Shown: positions 16,151 through 25,283, numbered from the stretch's first letter. The stretch: DNA of 64,000 bases from Streptococcus gordonii (GCF_001553855.1 NZ_LQWV01000040.1:168001-232000), one strand, 5' to 3'. Translations and numbers: made by a program. Notes: a model not told the origin generated them from the sequence alone.

Positions 16151-16861
16151 ATGAAGAAATACCAACAATTATTCAAACTAATCGAGCAAGATATCCTGAG
16201 CGAGAAATACCCCGTTGGTGAATTTTTGCCAAGCGAGAATGAATTAACTCAGATTTATAAAGTCAGCCGTGATACTGTCCGAAAAGCTCTGGAGCAACTT
16301 CAAAAAGAAGGATTAATCCAAAAATTTAAGGGACAAGGATCCAAAATCGTCAAACAGGAACACATCAATTTTCCAATCTCCAATCTGACTAGCTACCAGG
16401 AACTCGTCCTACAAAATAAACTAGACTCTAAAACCAATGTCATCAGCCTAGAAAAGATAACCGTAGATAAAAAACTTGCTAAGCTAACTGGTTTTCCGGA
16501 ATATCGCTTGGTTTGGCGAATTGTTCGACAAAGAGTTGTTGATCAGGTTGCTTCCGTCCTTGATATTGATTATTTGGATAAAGAGCTTGTTCCTACGATG
16601 ACGAGAGAAATTGCAGAGCATTCTATCTATCATTTCATTGAAAACAATCTTGGACTTAGCATCGACTATGCAAAAAAGGAAATCACCATTGATCATGCAA
16701 CCAGTCGGGATAAAATTTTGCTCGATATTGAGAGAGAAAGCCATGTCGTTTCCGTCAAATCTCAGGTTTATTTGGCGAACGGACAACAATTTCAGTTCAC
16801 AGACAGCAGACACAAACTCGATAAATTTCGCTTTGTTGATTTTGCTAAAAGGCACGGTTAA
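16151..16861 (+). CDS. treR: Trehalose operon GntR-family repressor TreR
   Basis: 236 residues from MKKYQQLFKLIEQDIL. Residues 1-70 are a GntR winged helix (PVGEFLPSENELTQIYKVSRDTVRKALEQLQKEGLIQKF). The rest is a UTRA effector domain (EYRLVWRIVRQRVVDQVASVLDIDYL) that in TreR binds trehalose 6-phosphate. It is divergent from treP-treC, the usual arrangement. A longer reading frame opens 51 bases upstream, but the ATG at 16151 has AGG nearby and matches the GntR N-terminus. A hairpin terminator follows. Confidence 0.92.
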   Translation: MKKYQQLFKLIEQDILSEKYPVGEFLPSENELTQIYKVSRDTVRKALEQLQKEGLIQKFKGQGSKIVKQEHINFPISNLTSYQELVLQNKLDSKTNVISLEKITVDKKLAKLTGFPEYRLVWRIVRQRVVDQVASVLDIDYLDKELVPTMTREIAEHSIYHFIENNLGLSIDYAKKEITIDHATSRDKILLDIERESHVVSVKSQVYLANGQQFQFTDSRHKLDKFRFVDFAKRHG

Positions 16862-16862
16862 G

Positions 16863-16900
16863 AAAAAGAGCTGGAAGTTTTAAACTTCCAGCTCTTTCAG
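16863..16900 (+). terminator. Terminator after treR
   Basis: Perfect stem AAAGAGCTGGAAGTTT / AAACTTCCAGCTCTTT starting directly after the stop codon. Confidence 0.88.
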
Positions 16901-16928
16901 ATTTATTTATTTAATTTAGGAGATTTAG

Positions 16929-17032
16929 ATGAAAAAATTTTTTTAAAATATTTTATTTGCTGCTTTTGCTTTTGTATTTACTACTTATGTTTCTTGAGTG
17001 GGGAAAAGTGAAAAGTTTGGGGAACTATGATT
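16929..17032 (+). pseudogene. Decayed lipoprotein gene
   Basis: GGAG sits about 7 bases before ATG AAA AAA TTT TTT TAA. Shifting one base after MKKFF gives NILFAAFAFVFTTYVS, a typical signal peptide, and the next codon, expected to be the lipobox Cys, is TGA. After the TGA the frame reads VGKSEKFGEL then stop. A frameshift, a TGA at the Cys position and another stop indicate a dead lipoprotein gene. No coding trace remains beyond about 17030, and I see nothing else in the gap up to 17200. Confidence 0.5.
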
Positions 17033-17204
17033 ATTTATTGTCATTGGACTGTCCTCTTTTCTTTTAAGATGAATATAGTATAACCAGCAAAGCTTAAGGA
17101 AGACTTATAGATTTCTTGAAAAAAGCTTAAATATTGATACTGTTTGCGAAAGTGCACTTGTTTGTTTTTCCGTTTGGTTTTGCAGTTTCTTCCATTTTAA
17201 CAAT

Positions 17205-17237
17205 CAAAAACAGACCTTCTTTATCGAAAGTCTGTTT
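17205..17237 (-). terminator. Terminator of the CBS-domain membrane protein gene
   Basis: Minus strand stem AAACAGAC / GTCTGTTT with a 14-base loop followed by TT-rich sequence, 17 bases past the stop. Confidence 0.75.
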
Positions 17238-17254
17238 GATTTACACATAGGCAA

Positions 17255-18595
17255 CTATTTAGTAACTTCTTCATCTGCTTCTACTTGTTCAGAAATTTCT
17301 ACTTTAACCTTGGTGACACGGCCATTTTTAACCTTGTCATTGGTTAAAATCAGTTTCTTATTCTGACTTTCCACCTCAAAGCTGATGCGTTCTTTTGGAT
17401 CTGGAATAGTTCCTACACCAGTCAAGTAGTAACCCGCGATCGTATCCACATCGTCACTTTCAATTTCAACTTCAAAGTATTCATTAAAGTCATTGAGGGT
17501 CATAGTTCCTATGACAATGTAGGTATTCTCACCAATTTCATGAACTTCAATCTCAGCCTTGTCAGTCTCATCATCGATCTCACCAACAATCTCCTCCAAG
17601 AGGTCCTCAAGCGTGACCAGACCAGCCATACCGCCATACTCATCCAAGAGAATCGCCATTTGATTTTGCGTGTTACGTAACTCCTTGAGCAAATCATCGA
17701 CAAACATAGTCTCCGGTACAAAGAGTGGCTCCTGCAGGATCTTGCGCAGAACGATATTGTCAAAACCATTGATGAATCCTTCATTAAGCAGTCGCTTGGT
17801 ATGAATCAGGCCGATGACATTGTCCTTATCCCCATCATAGACAGGAATCCGCGAGAAACTCTGCTTGAGAATGCTTTCGATGATTTCCTTGGTATCATCC
17901 TGAATGTCTACCATAAAGGCATCAGTACGTGGCACCATTAGTTCACGCGCCATTAGCTCATCCAGCGAGAAAATCCCCTGTAGCATCTCAATCTCATCCG
18001 CATCCAAAGTCTCCTCACTCTTGGTCAGCATATACTCAATCTCATCTCGAGTCATCTTTTCGTCCGCATCATCAAACTTCATCGGCGTAATGCGACTTAA
18101 CAGATTAGTTGAGGCCGACAAAAGCCAGACAAAGGGACTAACGAGCTTGCCCAAAAAGATGATAAAAGGAGCTGCTCGAACAGCCAAATCATCTTTCAGA
18201 TTGAGTGCGATCCGCTTAGGATAAAGCTCACCAAATACAATAGAAACATAGGTCAAAAGGGCCAAAGCTAGAAAAGACGCTATGGCATGCGCTGTTTTAG
18301 AATTGCCCATCAAACTTGAAAATACACGACCGAGAGTATCAGCAAAGCTGGCCCCTGATAAGATATTGATGAGGGTAATACCTACCTGAATAGTAGATAA
18401 AAAGTTATTGGGATTTTCTAAAACATGTAATAGACGAATGTACTTTTTATCACCTTCCTCTGCCTTCTGCTCAACACGCGCCCGATTGAGTGACACCATG
18501 GCCATCTCTGCCGCGGAAAAGAAAGCATTTAAAAAGGTTAAAACGACTAATAATAAAAACTGTAACAAAAGGGTCTGACTGCTGGGGTCTTCCAT
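17255..18595 (-). CDS. CNNM/CorC-family membrane protein with CBS pair (hemolysin-like TlyC)
   Basis: 446 residues from the ATG at 18595, preceded by GGAGAGG at normal spacing; an ATG 63 bases further up lacks one. About 1-185 are a DUF21/CNNM membrane domain (LTFLNAFFSAAEMAMVSLNRARV, FGELYPKRIAL). About 205-330 are two CBS motifs (MVPRTDAFMVDIQDD, DEYGGMAGLVTLEDLLEEIVGEI). The C-terminal CorC_HlyC domain closes the protein. Related proteins are linked to Mg2+ or other cation efflux; the 'hemolysin' name is historic. Substrate not determinable. Single-gene unit with its own terminator. Confidence 0.9.
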   Translation of the reverse strand: MEDPSSQTLLLQFLLLVVLTFLNAFFSAAEMAMVSLNRARVEQKAEEGDKKYIRLLHVLENPNNFLSTIQVGITLINILSGASFADTLGRVFSSLMGNSKTAHAIASFLALALLTYVSIVFGELYPKRIALNLKDDLAVRAAPFIIFLGKLVSPFVWLLSASTNLLSRITPMKFDDADEKMTRDEIEYMLTKSEETLDADEIEMLQGIFSLDELMARELMVPRTDAFMVDIQDDTKEIIESILKQSFSRIPVYDGDKDNVIGLIHTKRLLNEGFINGFDNIVLRKILQEPLFVPETMFVDDLLKELRNTQNQMAILLDEYGGMAGLVTLEDLLEEIVGEIDDETDKAEIEVHEIGENTYIVIGTMTLNDFNEYFEVEIESDDVDTIAGYYLTGVGTIPDPKERISFEVESQNKKLILTNDKVKNGRVTKVKVEISEQVEADEEVTK

Positions 18596-18686
18596 GAGTT
18601 TCCTCTCCAAAAAAGTATAATCAACCCTGATTATAACATATTTTTGAGTTTCGTGCACACGTATTTTATGGAAGCTTGTGTTCTGA

Positions 18687-20333
18687 TTAGGATTCTAGAT
18701 CTTGTAAAACCTTTTCCAGTCTTGAAATAGCTCCAACTGGTAGGGCAGTCTGAGGATACTTTTGGTTAAAGGCCAACAAGAAGTTTAGCCGAATCTGCAT
18801 TCTTTCTCGAATCAATTTCTTGTAAGCTTTATCAAAATTAGGAAGGGGATATCCCTCGTATTCGAGATAATCAAAACCTACTATCGGGCCAAAGGGTTTG
18901 AAATCTGCTGTCCCATCCACTACCTGCTCAATGACATCTAAAGATATTTCCTTTGAGACAGTCTTCCCCATATAAGATCCAGTATTGATAATATAACAGG
19001 ATACTCCCGACTCAAATAAGCGACAGAATTTTCGGTAGTCTTCTACCAAAGGATAGACACGAAAAGGATTTGCATAAGGTTCAATCACCAACTCATCATG
19101 TAAACCTAGAACATTTTCTGCATTGGAGCGTTTGGTCATCAAGGTACAACCCATCGTGGAGGCCATCAAAGGATCGTGAATTCTGACTAGAGGTGGTAGA
19201 GAGTCATCTTTCATAATCCAGAAAATAGCATTGATAGCTTCGTCAATTCGATCCACTCGATTTGGAGTCGAAAAGCGAGACTTGACCGTTCGACCATTTC
19301 CATTACGGATATCTTCAGTAACTAACACCTTTCTCCCATTTTCGTCTAAGGTCACTCCGCAGTTTTGCACAGTGATAAAGAAATCTTGTTCCCTATGTCC
19401 AGTCGGATAGTCACTCGTCTTATCAAAATAGGATGGTTCTAAAGCAATAGAAGATCCGTCCTTGATAGAGATAATAAAAGCATCATCATGGAGAACCTTG
19501 ATGTCATATTTTTGACCATGTTTGGCGTGCGTAAGAGTGGATTTTCCAGAACCAGATAGACCAAAAAATGAAGCAACAAAATCTTTCTTATCATTATTTT
19601 GCTTAAATATTTTCAGACCACCGTGACAAGCTACGTAGCCATTTCTAGCAGCAGTTGCCCAGGCCAAAGTCAGAGTGGCTTTTTTCAATTCTCCAAAATA
19701 ATTCAAACCTAAAATAACTGCACAGTTGTGATTAGTATCAAAGTAAACAAGACCATCTGGATATTCTGGATGCTTCCACTTGGGATCAAAAAAGACAAAG
19801 ATATCATTTTCCTCATATTTTTTTGAAATTCTCAGACGGTTCTTAAATTCTTCATCTAAAATTTGGAAATTTAGTAGCCATGAATAGAGATTGTTTATTT
19901 CTTCTTTAGGAACCATGAGGTGGGCACAGACCATAAAGTCTTCATCCAGCCCAACAACAGCATCCGCTTTGTAAAAATCTCTATGATGAGCTTGGTAAAT
20001 AGCACTACGAACTAGAAAAAGTAAAGTTTCATCTTCTTGACTATCTCTACCATAAATCCTTCTAGCCTTTGCCGTTCGTCCAACGACCGCTCCGGAATTC
20101 GTCAGTAAAACCCGTGCATAAGAAGGAAGACCCAACTCCTTTGTATGAATCACAGGCATATCTAAGACCACTGTTCCAGCTGCTGCTGAAGCTAACTGGT
20201 AGGCTTCTTCTACCGTTTTGATAGACTGAACCTGATTCTCATAAAAGGCTGTTTCCACGATAGTCTTCAGAGGGGAAAAGTAAGAAGAATTTTTCCTTAT
20301 TTCTTGTGGGGAAAATTTACGACGTGTTACCAT
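18687..20333 (-). CDS. pckA: Phosphoenolpyruvate carboxykinase (ATP)
   Basis: 548 residues. The ATP-type P-loop FFGLSGSGKSTLTHAK lies near residues 255-270, preceded by GLNYFGELKKATLTLAW, which matches the YxGEMKKxxFS substrate/metal motif, and followed by LHDDAFIIS (kinase-2 region) and SRFSTPNRVD. These are the landmarks of ATP-dependent PEPCK, which interconverts oxaloacetate and PEP. Most streptococci lack it, whereas S. sanguinis is known to carry gluconeogenic enzymes. The ATG at 20333 has GGAGG seven bases upstream; the ATG at 20339 is too close to that site. Direction in vivo (gluconeogenesis or PEP carboxylation) cannot be read from sequence. Confidence 0.87.
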   Translation of the reverse strand: MVTRRKFSPQEIRKNSSYFSPLKTIVETAFYENQVQSIKTVEEAYQLASAAAGTVVLDMPVIHTKELGLPSYARVLLTNSGAVVGRTAKARRIYGRDSQEDETLLFLVRSAIYQAHHRDFYKADAVVGLDEDFMVCAHLMVPKEEINNLYSWLLNFQILDEEFKNRLRISKKYEENDIFVFFDPKWKHPEYPDGLVYFDTNHNCAVILGLNYFGELKKATLTLAWATAARNGYVACHGGLKIFKQNNDKKDFVASFFGLSGSGKSTLTHAKHGQKYDIKVLHDDAFIISIKDGSSIALEPSYFDKTSDYPTGHREQDFFITVQNCGVTLDENGRKVLVTEDIRNGNGRTVKSRFSTPNRVDRIDEAINAIFWIMKDDSLPPLVRIHDPLMASTMGCTLMTKRSNAENVLGLHDELVIEPYANPFRVYPLVEDYRKFCRLFESGVSCYIINTGSYMGKTVSKEISLDVIEQVVDGTADFKPFGPIVGFDYLEYEGYPLPNFDKAYKKLIRERMQIRLNFLLAFNQKYPQTALPVGAISRLEKVLQDLES

Positions 20334-20432
20334 GACCATACCTCCTTTATCCTATTACTACCATTTTAGCATAAATATACTATTTTGTGTTATAAAAATT
20401 CAAATAAAAAGTAGGAGAAAGATTCCTTTCTC

Positions 20433-21557
20433 CTATTTTTTTATAATCCCAAATTCTTCATTCTTCTTAATCTCCTGAGCTTCTTTATGATTGTCATAAA
20501 GGTTAGCTAGGAATTTTACAATTTCTTTGATGATGGAATAGGTCGGAATAGCTACAATCATTCCGATAATACCATAGATGTTACTAGACAAGAGCAAGAG
20601 AACCATGATAGTAATCGGATGGACTTTCATAACCCCTCCTACAATCCGAGGGTAGAGGATATTTCCATCAATCTGCTGAACAATCAGCATATAAATAACT
20701 GCTATCAGCATTCTCTTTGGATCTGTAAAGGCATGACTGATGATCATTGGGATCAAACCAATACTTGGTCCAACATAAGGAATCAAATTAGCCAAGCTAG
20801 AGAAGATAGCAAATACTAAAGCATATTTAATTCCAATAGTACTATAACCGATATAGGCCAGGCAACCGATAATCACTGCATCAATAGAAATTCCGCTGAT
20901 ATATCGTGAAACTGTTGCATTTAGATTCTTCAGCAAGGAAGAAATGTTGAGTTTGTCTCGCTTTAAAATACTGCGTTCCAGCATTGGCAGAAGCTTATGA
21001 CCATCCAGTAAGAAATAAACAAGGAAAATTGGAGTCATAATGATGATAAAGATAGTATTGATTACAGCCGATACCACACTGCCCAGGCTGTTCGTTACCC
21101 CGTTTAGAATATTTCGCAGAATATCAATATAAGATAGATTCAGTTGTTGCAGGGTAGATTGGATATTAAGATTTTTGAATACAGGATTTTGAGCTAAGTC
21201 ATTGACCCAGCTATAGACATAGCTATAAAGATTTTGGCTCGAATTAATCAAGCTAGTCAGCTGAGTGACTAAGATAGGTAGGAGGTAGATAACTGCTAAA
21301 ACAATAGACCCAAATAAAATTGTCAATGTCAGCAGGACACCTAAGACGCGATTTAATTTCAGGTATTTTTCCAAAAAGACCACTAAAGGGTTGGCAATAT
21401 AATATAAAAAACCTGCTATTAAAAAAGGTATTAAGATGGTATTTACAACACTGATCACTGGAGTAATCAAGTCTCCCATCATTCTCCACAGGAAAAAGAC
21501 AAGCGTTGCTAGTAAAACTTCCACTGTCCAAAAAAATAACTTACTCTTATAAAACAT
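20433..21557 (-). CDS. AI-2E family (PerM-type) membrane transporter
   Basis: 374 residues with about eight hydrophobic segments and the family pattern: N-terminal helices, an extracytoplasmic-type stretch near 110-160, then FAIFSSLANLIPYVGPSIGLIPMIISH and NILYPRIVGGVMKVHPITIMVLLLL near the C-terminus. Members include TqsA, PerM and Na+/H+ antiporters; the substrate here is unknown and autoinducer-2 export should not be assumed. GGAGG before the ATG. Divergent from the ABC ATPase gene across a 56-base gap. Confidence 0.88.
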   Translation of the reverse strand: MFYKSKLFFWTVEVLLATLVFFLWRMMGDLITPVISVVNTILIPFLIAGFLYYIANPLVVFLEKYLKLNRVLGVLLTLTILFGSIVLAVIYLLPILVTQLTSLINSSQNLYSYVYSWVNDLAQNPVFKNLNIQSTLQQLNLSYIDILRNILNGVTNSLGSVVSAVINTIFIIIMTPIFLVYFLLDGHKLLPMLERSILKRDKLNISSLLKNLNATVSRYISGISIDAVIIGCLAYIGYSTIGIKYALVFAIFSSLANLIPYVGPSIGLIPMIISHAFTDPKRMLIAVIYMLIVQQIDGNILYPRIVGGVMKVHPITIMVLLLLSSNIYGIIGMIVAIPTYSIIKEIVKFLANLYDNHKEAQEIKKNEEFGIIKK

Positions 21558-21595
21558 TCTTTTCCTCCTATCAGCTATTTTACCATAAATTTTGT

Positions 21596-21601
21596 TATAA
21601 T
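21596..21601 (+). promoter_or_regulatory. Extended -10 for the ABC ATPase gene
   Basis: TTGTTATAAT gives TGn-TATAAT just upstream of GAGGGG and the ATG. No convincing -35. If used, the leader is only about 6 bases for the ATG at 21614 or about 24 bases for the ATG at 21632. Confidence 0.45.
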
Positions 21602-21613
21602 AGAGGGGATTTA

Positions 21614-22426
21614 ATGAAAGAAAGAATAAAAATGGAAAAGATTATCAAGCTGAAAAATGTAAGCTTGGCAAAACAAGGCCAAACCATCTTAAAAAATCTC
21701 AACTGGCAGGTAAACAAGGGAGAGCATTGGGCCATACTCGGTCTTAACGGATCAGGAAAGTCAACTCTCTTACGACTACTCATGGCCGAGCATTGGAAGA
21801 CCCAAGGAAAGGTGACAGTCCTAGGGACGGAATTTGGTGCTGGTGATATCCCTCAGTTGCGAACTAAGATTGGAGTAGTTGGTTCCTTCATTGCGGAACG
21901 CCTGCCCAGTCATCTCATTGCCGAAGAAATAGTTTTAACAGGTAAGTATAAAAGTAGCATTCTCTATGCTGCTTATGGACAAACCGAACTAAACCAGGCT
22001 AGGGAAATGCTGACCTCTATTGGCGGGCAAGACTTAATTGGCCGGAGCTACATCAGTCTGTCTCAAGGTGAAAAGCAGCTCTTGTTGATTGCCCGTAGTC
22101 TCATGGAAGAGCCAGAACTACTTATCTTAGATGAAGCAACCAGTGGATTGGATCTCTTTGCTCGCGAGCGCCTGCTAAATCAGATCAAAAAGATTACACA
22201 GATGAGTCAAGCACCAACTATCCTCTATGTAACTCACCATGTAGAGGAAATTACATCTGCTATAGACCATGTCCTACTTCTAAAAGAAGGTGAAATTATA
22301 GCCCAAGGCCCAAAAGAAGATATCCTCCAAAAAGATGTCATGGACCGCTTTTATCCTCAGCCAGTCGAGCTGATTGAATTGGGAGAAGGTCGTTATTTCA
22401 TCAAAGCAGAAGGCAACTCCTTATGA
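21614..22426 (+). CDS. Stand-alone ABC transporter ATP-binding protein
   Basis: About 270 residues. Walker A GLNGSGKSTL, signature SLSQGEKQ, Walker B LLILDEATSGLD and H-loop YVTHHVEEI are all intact, so it should hydrolyse ATP. It resembles the ModF/YlmA-like single-domain ATPases. The ATG at 21614 has GAGGGG six bases upstream; MEKIIKL at 21632 is an alternative. It overlaps the following membrane protein gene by 4 bases (ATGA), but that protein does not look like an ABC permease, so the partner of this ATPase is not evident. Confidence 0.88.
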   Translation: MKERIKMEKIIKLKNVSLAKQGQTILKNLNWQVNKGEHWAILGLNGSGKSTLLRLLMAEHWKTQGKVTVLGTEFGAGDIPQLRTKIGVVGSFIAERLPSHLIAEEIVLTGKYKSSILYAAYGQTELNQAREMLTSIGGQDLIGRSYISLSQGEKQLLLIARSLMEEPELLILDEATSGLDLFARERLLNQIKKITQMSQAPTILYVTHHVEEITSAIDHVLLLKEGEIIAQGPKEDILQKDVMDRFYPQPVELIELGEGRYFIKAEGNSL

Positions 22427-23985
22427 GGCAACTTTTTAACATTATTTTCAATCTGGGCTATTTCCTGATTCTGATCATGACTGCGATTGCCTTGCTTTTC
22501 CTGTCTGGGCAGATTCTGCTGTCCCACACATACATCCCTTTGAGAATTGCTGAAGGAGTCCAATTCGTCAGTAATCCTTGGTATTTCTACCCTATCCTCC
22601 TGCTCTTTCTCTTCTGTCTCTTTTTAATCCGCCCCCTGCTAGAAAAGGTTCAGACCAAGCATCTTTTTTGGATCCTATCCCTCATCTTTATAGCAACTGC
22701 GATTTTTCTGATAACGGCCTACGATGGCCGCATCCGAGCTGACGCTAAGCACGTTTTCAATGCAGCGCTAGCCTTTAATCGAGGGGATTACAGCTCACTG
22801 ACAACCGTCGGAAGCTACATGTACCGCAATCCCCATCAGCTAGGGCTGATGACTCTGGAGCGACTTTATGCTTTTATTTCTCCGACTACTCAGTTTGCCT
22901 TTAGCATGAATGTCGTCTGGACTTTACTCAGCCATTTCTTGATTTACAAGATCTCTGCCCTCCTCAATGCCAGAGAAATAATCCAGAAATACACGATTCT
23001 GCTGACATTTCTCTTTCTACCACAGCTCTTTTTCGTTCTCTTTGTCTACGGCACCATTCCTGGGCTCTTCTTTTGTCTGCTCAGTCTCTATGCTTTTATC
23101 AAGCTGGATCAGAAAGGAAACCTACTCTATGCTTTGCTGGGAGCTACCAGCATCAGTCTGGCCTGCCTCTTGCGCAACAACTACATCATCTTTGCTATCA
23201 TGCTGATTGGAGTCTACTTCCTGTCCATCTTTTATAAATGGTCTTGGAAAAAACCGCTAGCTATCGTCCTGATTTTAGCTGGCATCTTCCTTTCAAACAA
23301 GGGTCTGACGGCCTACTATGAACAGCTGATTGGCGGAAAGATCGGTGTCGGCACCCCAAAAATCGCCTACATCACTATGGGCCTGCGGGATGATCCTAAT
23401 CGGCAGAGTCTGGGAGGTTGGTACGATGCCTACAATACCAAGATTCTTAAGCGCAACAAGTACAATGAAAGTTTGGCTACAGAAATGGCCACTCGGGATT
23501 TGAAAAATATTTTGATTCACTTCAGCAAGGATCCTGCATATGCGCTGAAATTCTTCTACGAGAAGGTCAAGTCAACCTGGACTGAACCGACTTTTCAGTC
23601 TATTTGGACTGGGCCTCAGATTGAGCGCCAGCAATACATGAAACCAACCGTTCTGCGCAGCATTTATGAGGAAAGAAAAGGTTATCAGATTGTCAATTTC
23701 CTGCTCTTGACCCTGCTAGCCAGCATCTATCTGCTCTCCTGTTTCTTTATCCTGCATAAATTTTTTGTCACTGAGAAAAAGCTGACTCCTTTTGACCTCT
23801 ATCCCTTCATCTTTCTCTTGGGGGGTGGTCTCTTCCACTTCTTCTGGGAAACCAAGAGTCAGTACGTCTATATCTATGTCCTGCTCCTCATCCCTTCCGC
23901 CGCTCAATCCTTAGTCGACCTGAGCGATTGGTGGAAGAACAAAGGAAAAGGGAAAGCAATAGACCAGCTTGAGAAAGGCCTATAA
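22423..23985 (+). CDS. Polytopic membrane protein, GT-C glycosyltransferase-like
   Basis: 520 residues with about 11-12 transmembrane segments and a larger hydrophilic region at about 300-420. RADAKHVFNAALAFNRGDYSSL near residues 105-125 sits where GT-C enzymes (PMT/ArnT/PIG-M type) carry an acidic motif between the first helices. Proteins of this layout in streptococci are annotated as mannosyltransferase-like. No closer identity is visible, and donor and acceptor are unknown. Translationally coupled to the ABC ATPase gene. Codon choice is noticeably more C-rich than in neighbouring genes. Confidence 0.7.
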   Translation: MRQLFNIIFNLGYFLILIMTAIALLFLSGQILLSHTYIPLRIAEGVQFVSNPWYFYPILLLFLFCLFLIRPLLEKVQTKHLFWILSLIFIATAIFLITAYDGRIRADAKHVFNAALAFNRGDYSSLTTVGSYMYRNPHQLGLMTLERLYAFISPTTQFAFSMNVVWTLLSHFLIYKISALLNAREIIQKYTILLTFLFLPQLFFVLFVYGTIPGLFFCLLSLYAFIKLDQKGNLLYALLGATSISLACLLRNNYIIFAIMLIGVYFLSIFYKWSWKKPLAIVLILAGIFLSNKGLTAYYEQLIGGKIGVGTPKIAYITMGLRDDPNRQSLGGWYDAYNTKILKRNKYNESLATEMATRDLKNILIHFSKDPAYALKFFYEKVKSTWTEPTFQSIWTGPQIERQQYMKPTVLRSIYEERKGYQIVNFLLLTLLASIYLLSCFFILHKFFVTEKKLTPFDLYPFIFLLGGGLFHFFWETKSQYVYIYVLLLIPSAAQSLVDLSDWWKNKGKGKAIDQLEKGL

Positions 23986-24097
23986 AACTTGATAACTTGG
24001 GCAGAACTTTGCCATAATTTTATAAGAGTAATGAGTGAAACAAAGTTGAATTTGTAATTAAAATTTTTTGTATTTTACGAAGGGAGAATAGTGATTT

Positions 24098-24472
24098 ATG
24101 TTTTCCATATTAGGTGCAGTATTATTTGGAGTTATAGCAATTATGACAGTTCTTGTTGCTTGCGGACTGCCTTTGGGCGAATATACTATGGGTGGACAAC
24201 ATAAAATCTTACCTAAGAAATTTAGACTTGCGGCAGTCATTTCGATAGCTATCCAAATTTTTGCCATGATCATTATTTTGCAAGCCGGAGGTTTGCTCCC
24301 CTTGTGGCTGCCTTTTAAGGTGACTAAATATATTTGTTTCTTCTTTGCCGCTTACCTATCTTTGAATACGATTATGAACATGATTTCAAAAAGTAAGAAA
24401 GAAAAATATGTTATGACTCCTCTTTCAATTATAGTTGCAATATGTTTTTGGATAACAGCATTTCAGATGTAG
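24098..24472 (+). CDS. Small four-helix membrane protein of unknown function
   Basis: 124 residues with four predicted transmembrane helices (residues about 3-22, 47-65, 69-90, 105-122) and a GEYTMGGQHKILPKKFR loop after helix 1. Similar small proteins occur in Firmicutes without assigned function. GGGAGAA lies 9 bases before the ATG. No operon partner: the upstream gene ends 110 bases before and a terminator follows after a 160-base gap. Confidence 0.7.
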   Translation: MFSILGAVLFGVIAIMTVLVACGLPLGEYTMGGQHKILPKKFRLAAVISIAIQIFAMIIILQAGGLLPLWLPFKVTKYICFFFAAYLSLNTIMNMISKSKKEKYVMTPLSIIVAICFWITAFQM

Positions 24473-24587
24473 TATGTGAAATGAGGATCGTCTTCAGTGC
24501 ATCAAATTAGAGTTTAGCAATAACATCTCTATACATGATTACCAATGAGATTATTGTGCTATCCTGAATGCTGGAGTCGCAAAGACG

Positions 24588-24638
24588 ATGAAACATAAGA
24601 ATTTGTCTAATCAAATAGAAGAATTTTTAAAGCAGTAA
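24588..24638 (+). other. Possible fragment of a lost gene
   Basis: An open stretch reads YCAILNAGVAKT then MKHKNLSNQIEEFLKQ and stop, directly before a terminator hairpin. It looks like the C-terminus of a protein whose upstream part is full of stops. Too short to be sure; no family recognised. Confidence 0.2.
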
Positions 24639-24662
24639 ATCACAAAGGTTTACTGTTTTTTT
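24630..24662 (+). terminator. Plus-strand terminator
   Basis: CAGTAAA / TTTACTG stem with a 9-base loop followed by seven T. Confidence 0.8.
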
Positions 24663-24693
24663 GGTCATTTTCCAAATAAAATCGTCAGTAAAT

Positions 24694-24740
24694 TAAAAAG
24701 GTACTTGACCAAACGCTTCCTGAGGCGTTTAGCCAAGCAC
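24694..24740 (-). terminator. Terminator of the ytqA-mnmM unit
   Basis: About 16 bp of pairing on the minus strand (GTGCTTGGCTAAACGC with GCGTTTGGTCAAGTAC, including G-U pairs) followed by a T-run. Starts one base after the mnmM stop. Confidence 0.88.
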
Positions 24741-25283
24741 TCATCTCAATTTCTCAATCATAACCAAGAAAGGCGGATTGTTAATCTGATTGATGGTCTT
24801 GTAGAGGGTAACGGTGAAGTCCTGCTGAGGCAGCTGACTGACGAAGTCTAGCACCGCATCTTTTTCAACTTCGCCACCTTCATGCCCATAGTAAATCATG
24901 ATGGCTGCTCGGCCACCTTTTTCCAAGCCTCGGCAGACCTTTTCCAAAGCTTCCAGCGTCGTATCAGGTCGGGTAATGACAGACTTGTCCGCCGAAGGCA
25001 GGTAGCCAAGATTAAAAATAGCAGCCTTGAAATGGTCCGTGTATTGGTCCAAAGTCTCATGGCCAGCCAAGATTAGCTGGGCATTGTACAAGCCAGCTTC
25101 TGACAAGCGCTGGCGGGTCTTTTCCAAGGCCTGCTCCTGAATGTCAAAAGCATAGACTTTCTTGGCCAACTGAGCTAGAAAGAGGGTGTCATATCCGTTG
25201 CCCATAGTGGCATCCACCACGATATCTTCCTTGGTCACCACTTCTGCCAAAAAGGCATGAGCCATCTGTAAGGGTCTTAACAT
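24741..25283 (-). CDS. mnmM: tRNA mnm5s2U34 methyltransferase MnmM (YtqB-type)
   Basis: 180-residue class I SAM methyltransferase. VDATMGNGYDTLFLAQLA is motif I, YAFDIQEQAL motif II and FNLGYLPSADKSVITRPDT the conserved substrate-side stretch of the YtqB family. YtqB/MnmM methylates 5-aminomethyl-2-thiouridine at the wobble position of certain tRNAs in Gram-positive bacteria that lack MnmC. Its start overlaps the radical SAM gene by 7 bases. Family clear; gene symbol by homology. Confidence 0.88.
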   Translation of the reverse strand: MLRPLQMAHAFLAEVVTKEDIVVDATMGNGYDTLFLAQLAKKVYAFDIQEQALEKTRQRLSEAGLYNAQLILAGHETLDQYTDHFKAAIFNLGYLPSADKSVITRPDTTLEALEKVCRGLEKGGRAAIMIYYGHEGGEVEKDAVLDFVSQLPQQDFTVTLYKTINQINNPPFLVMIEKLR

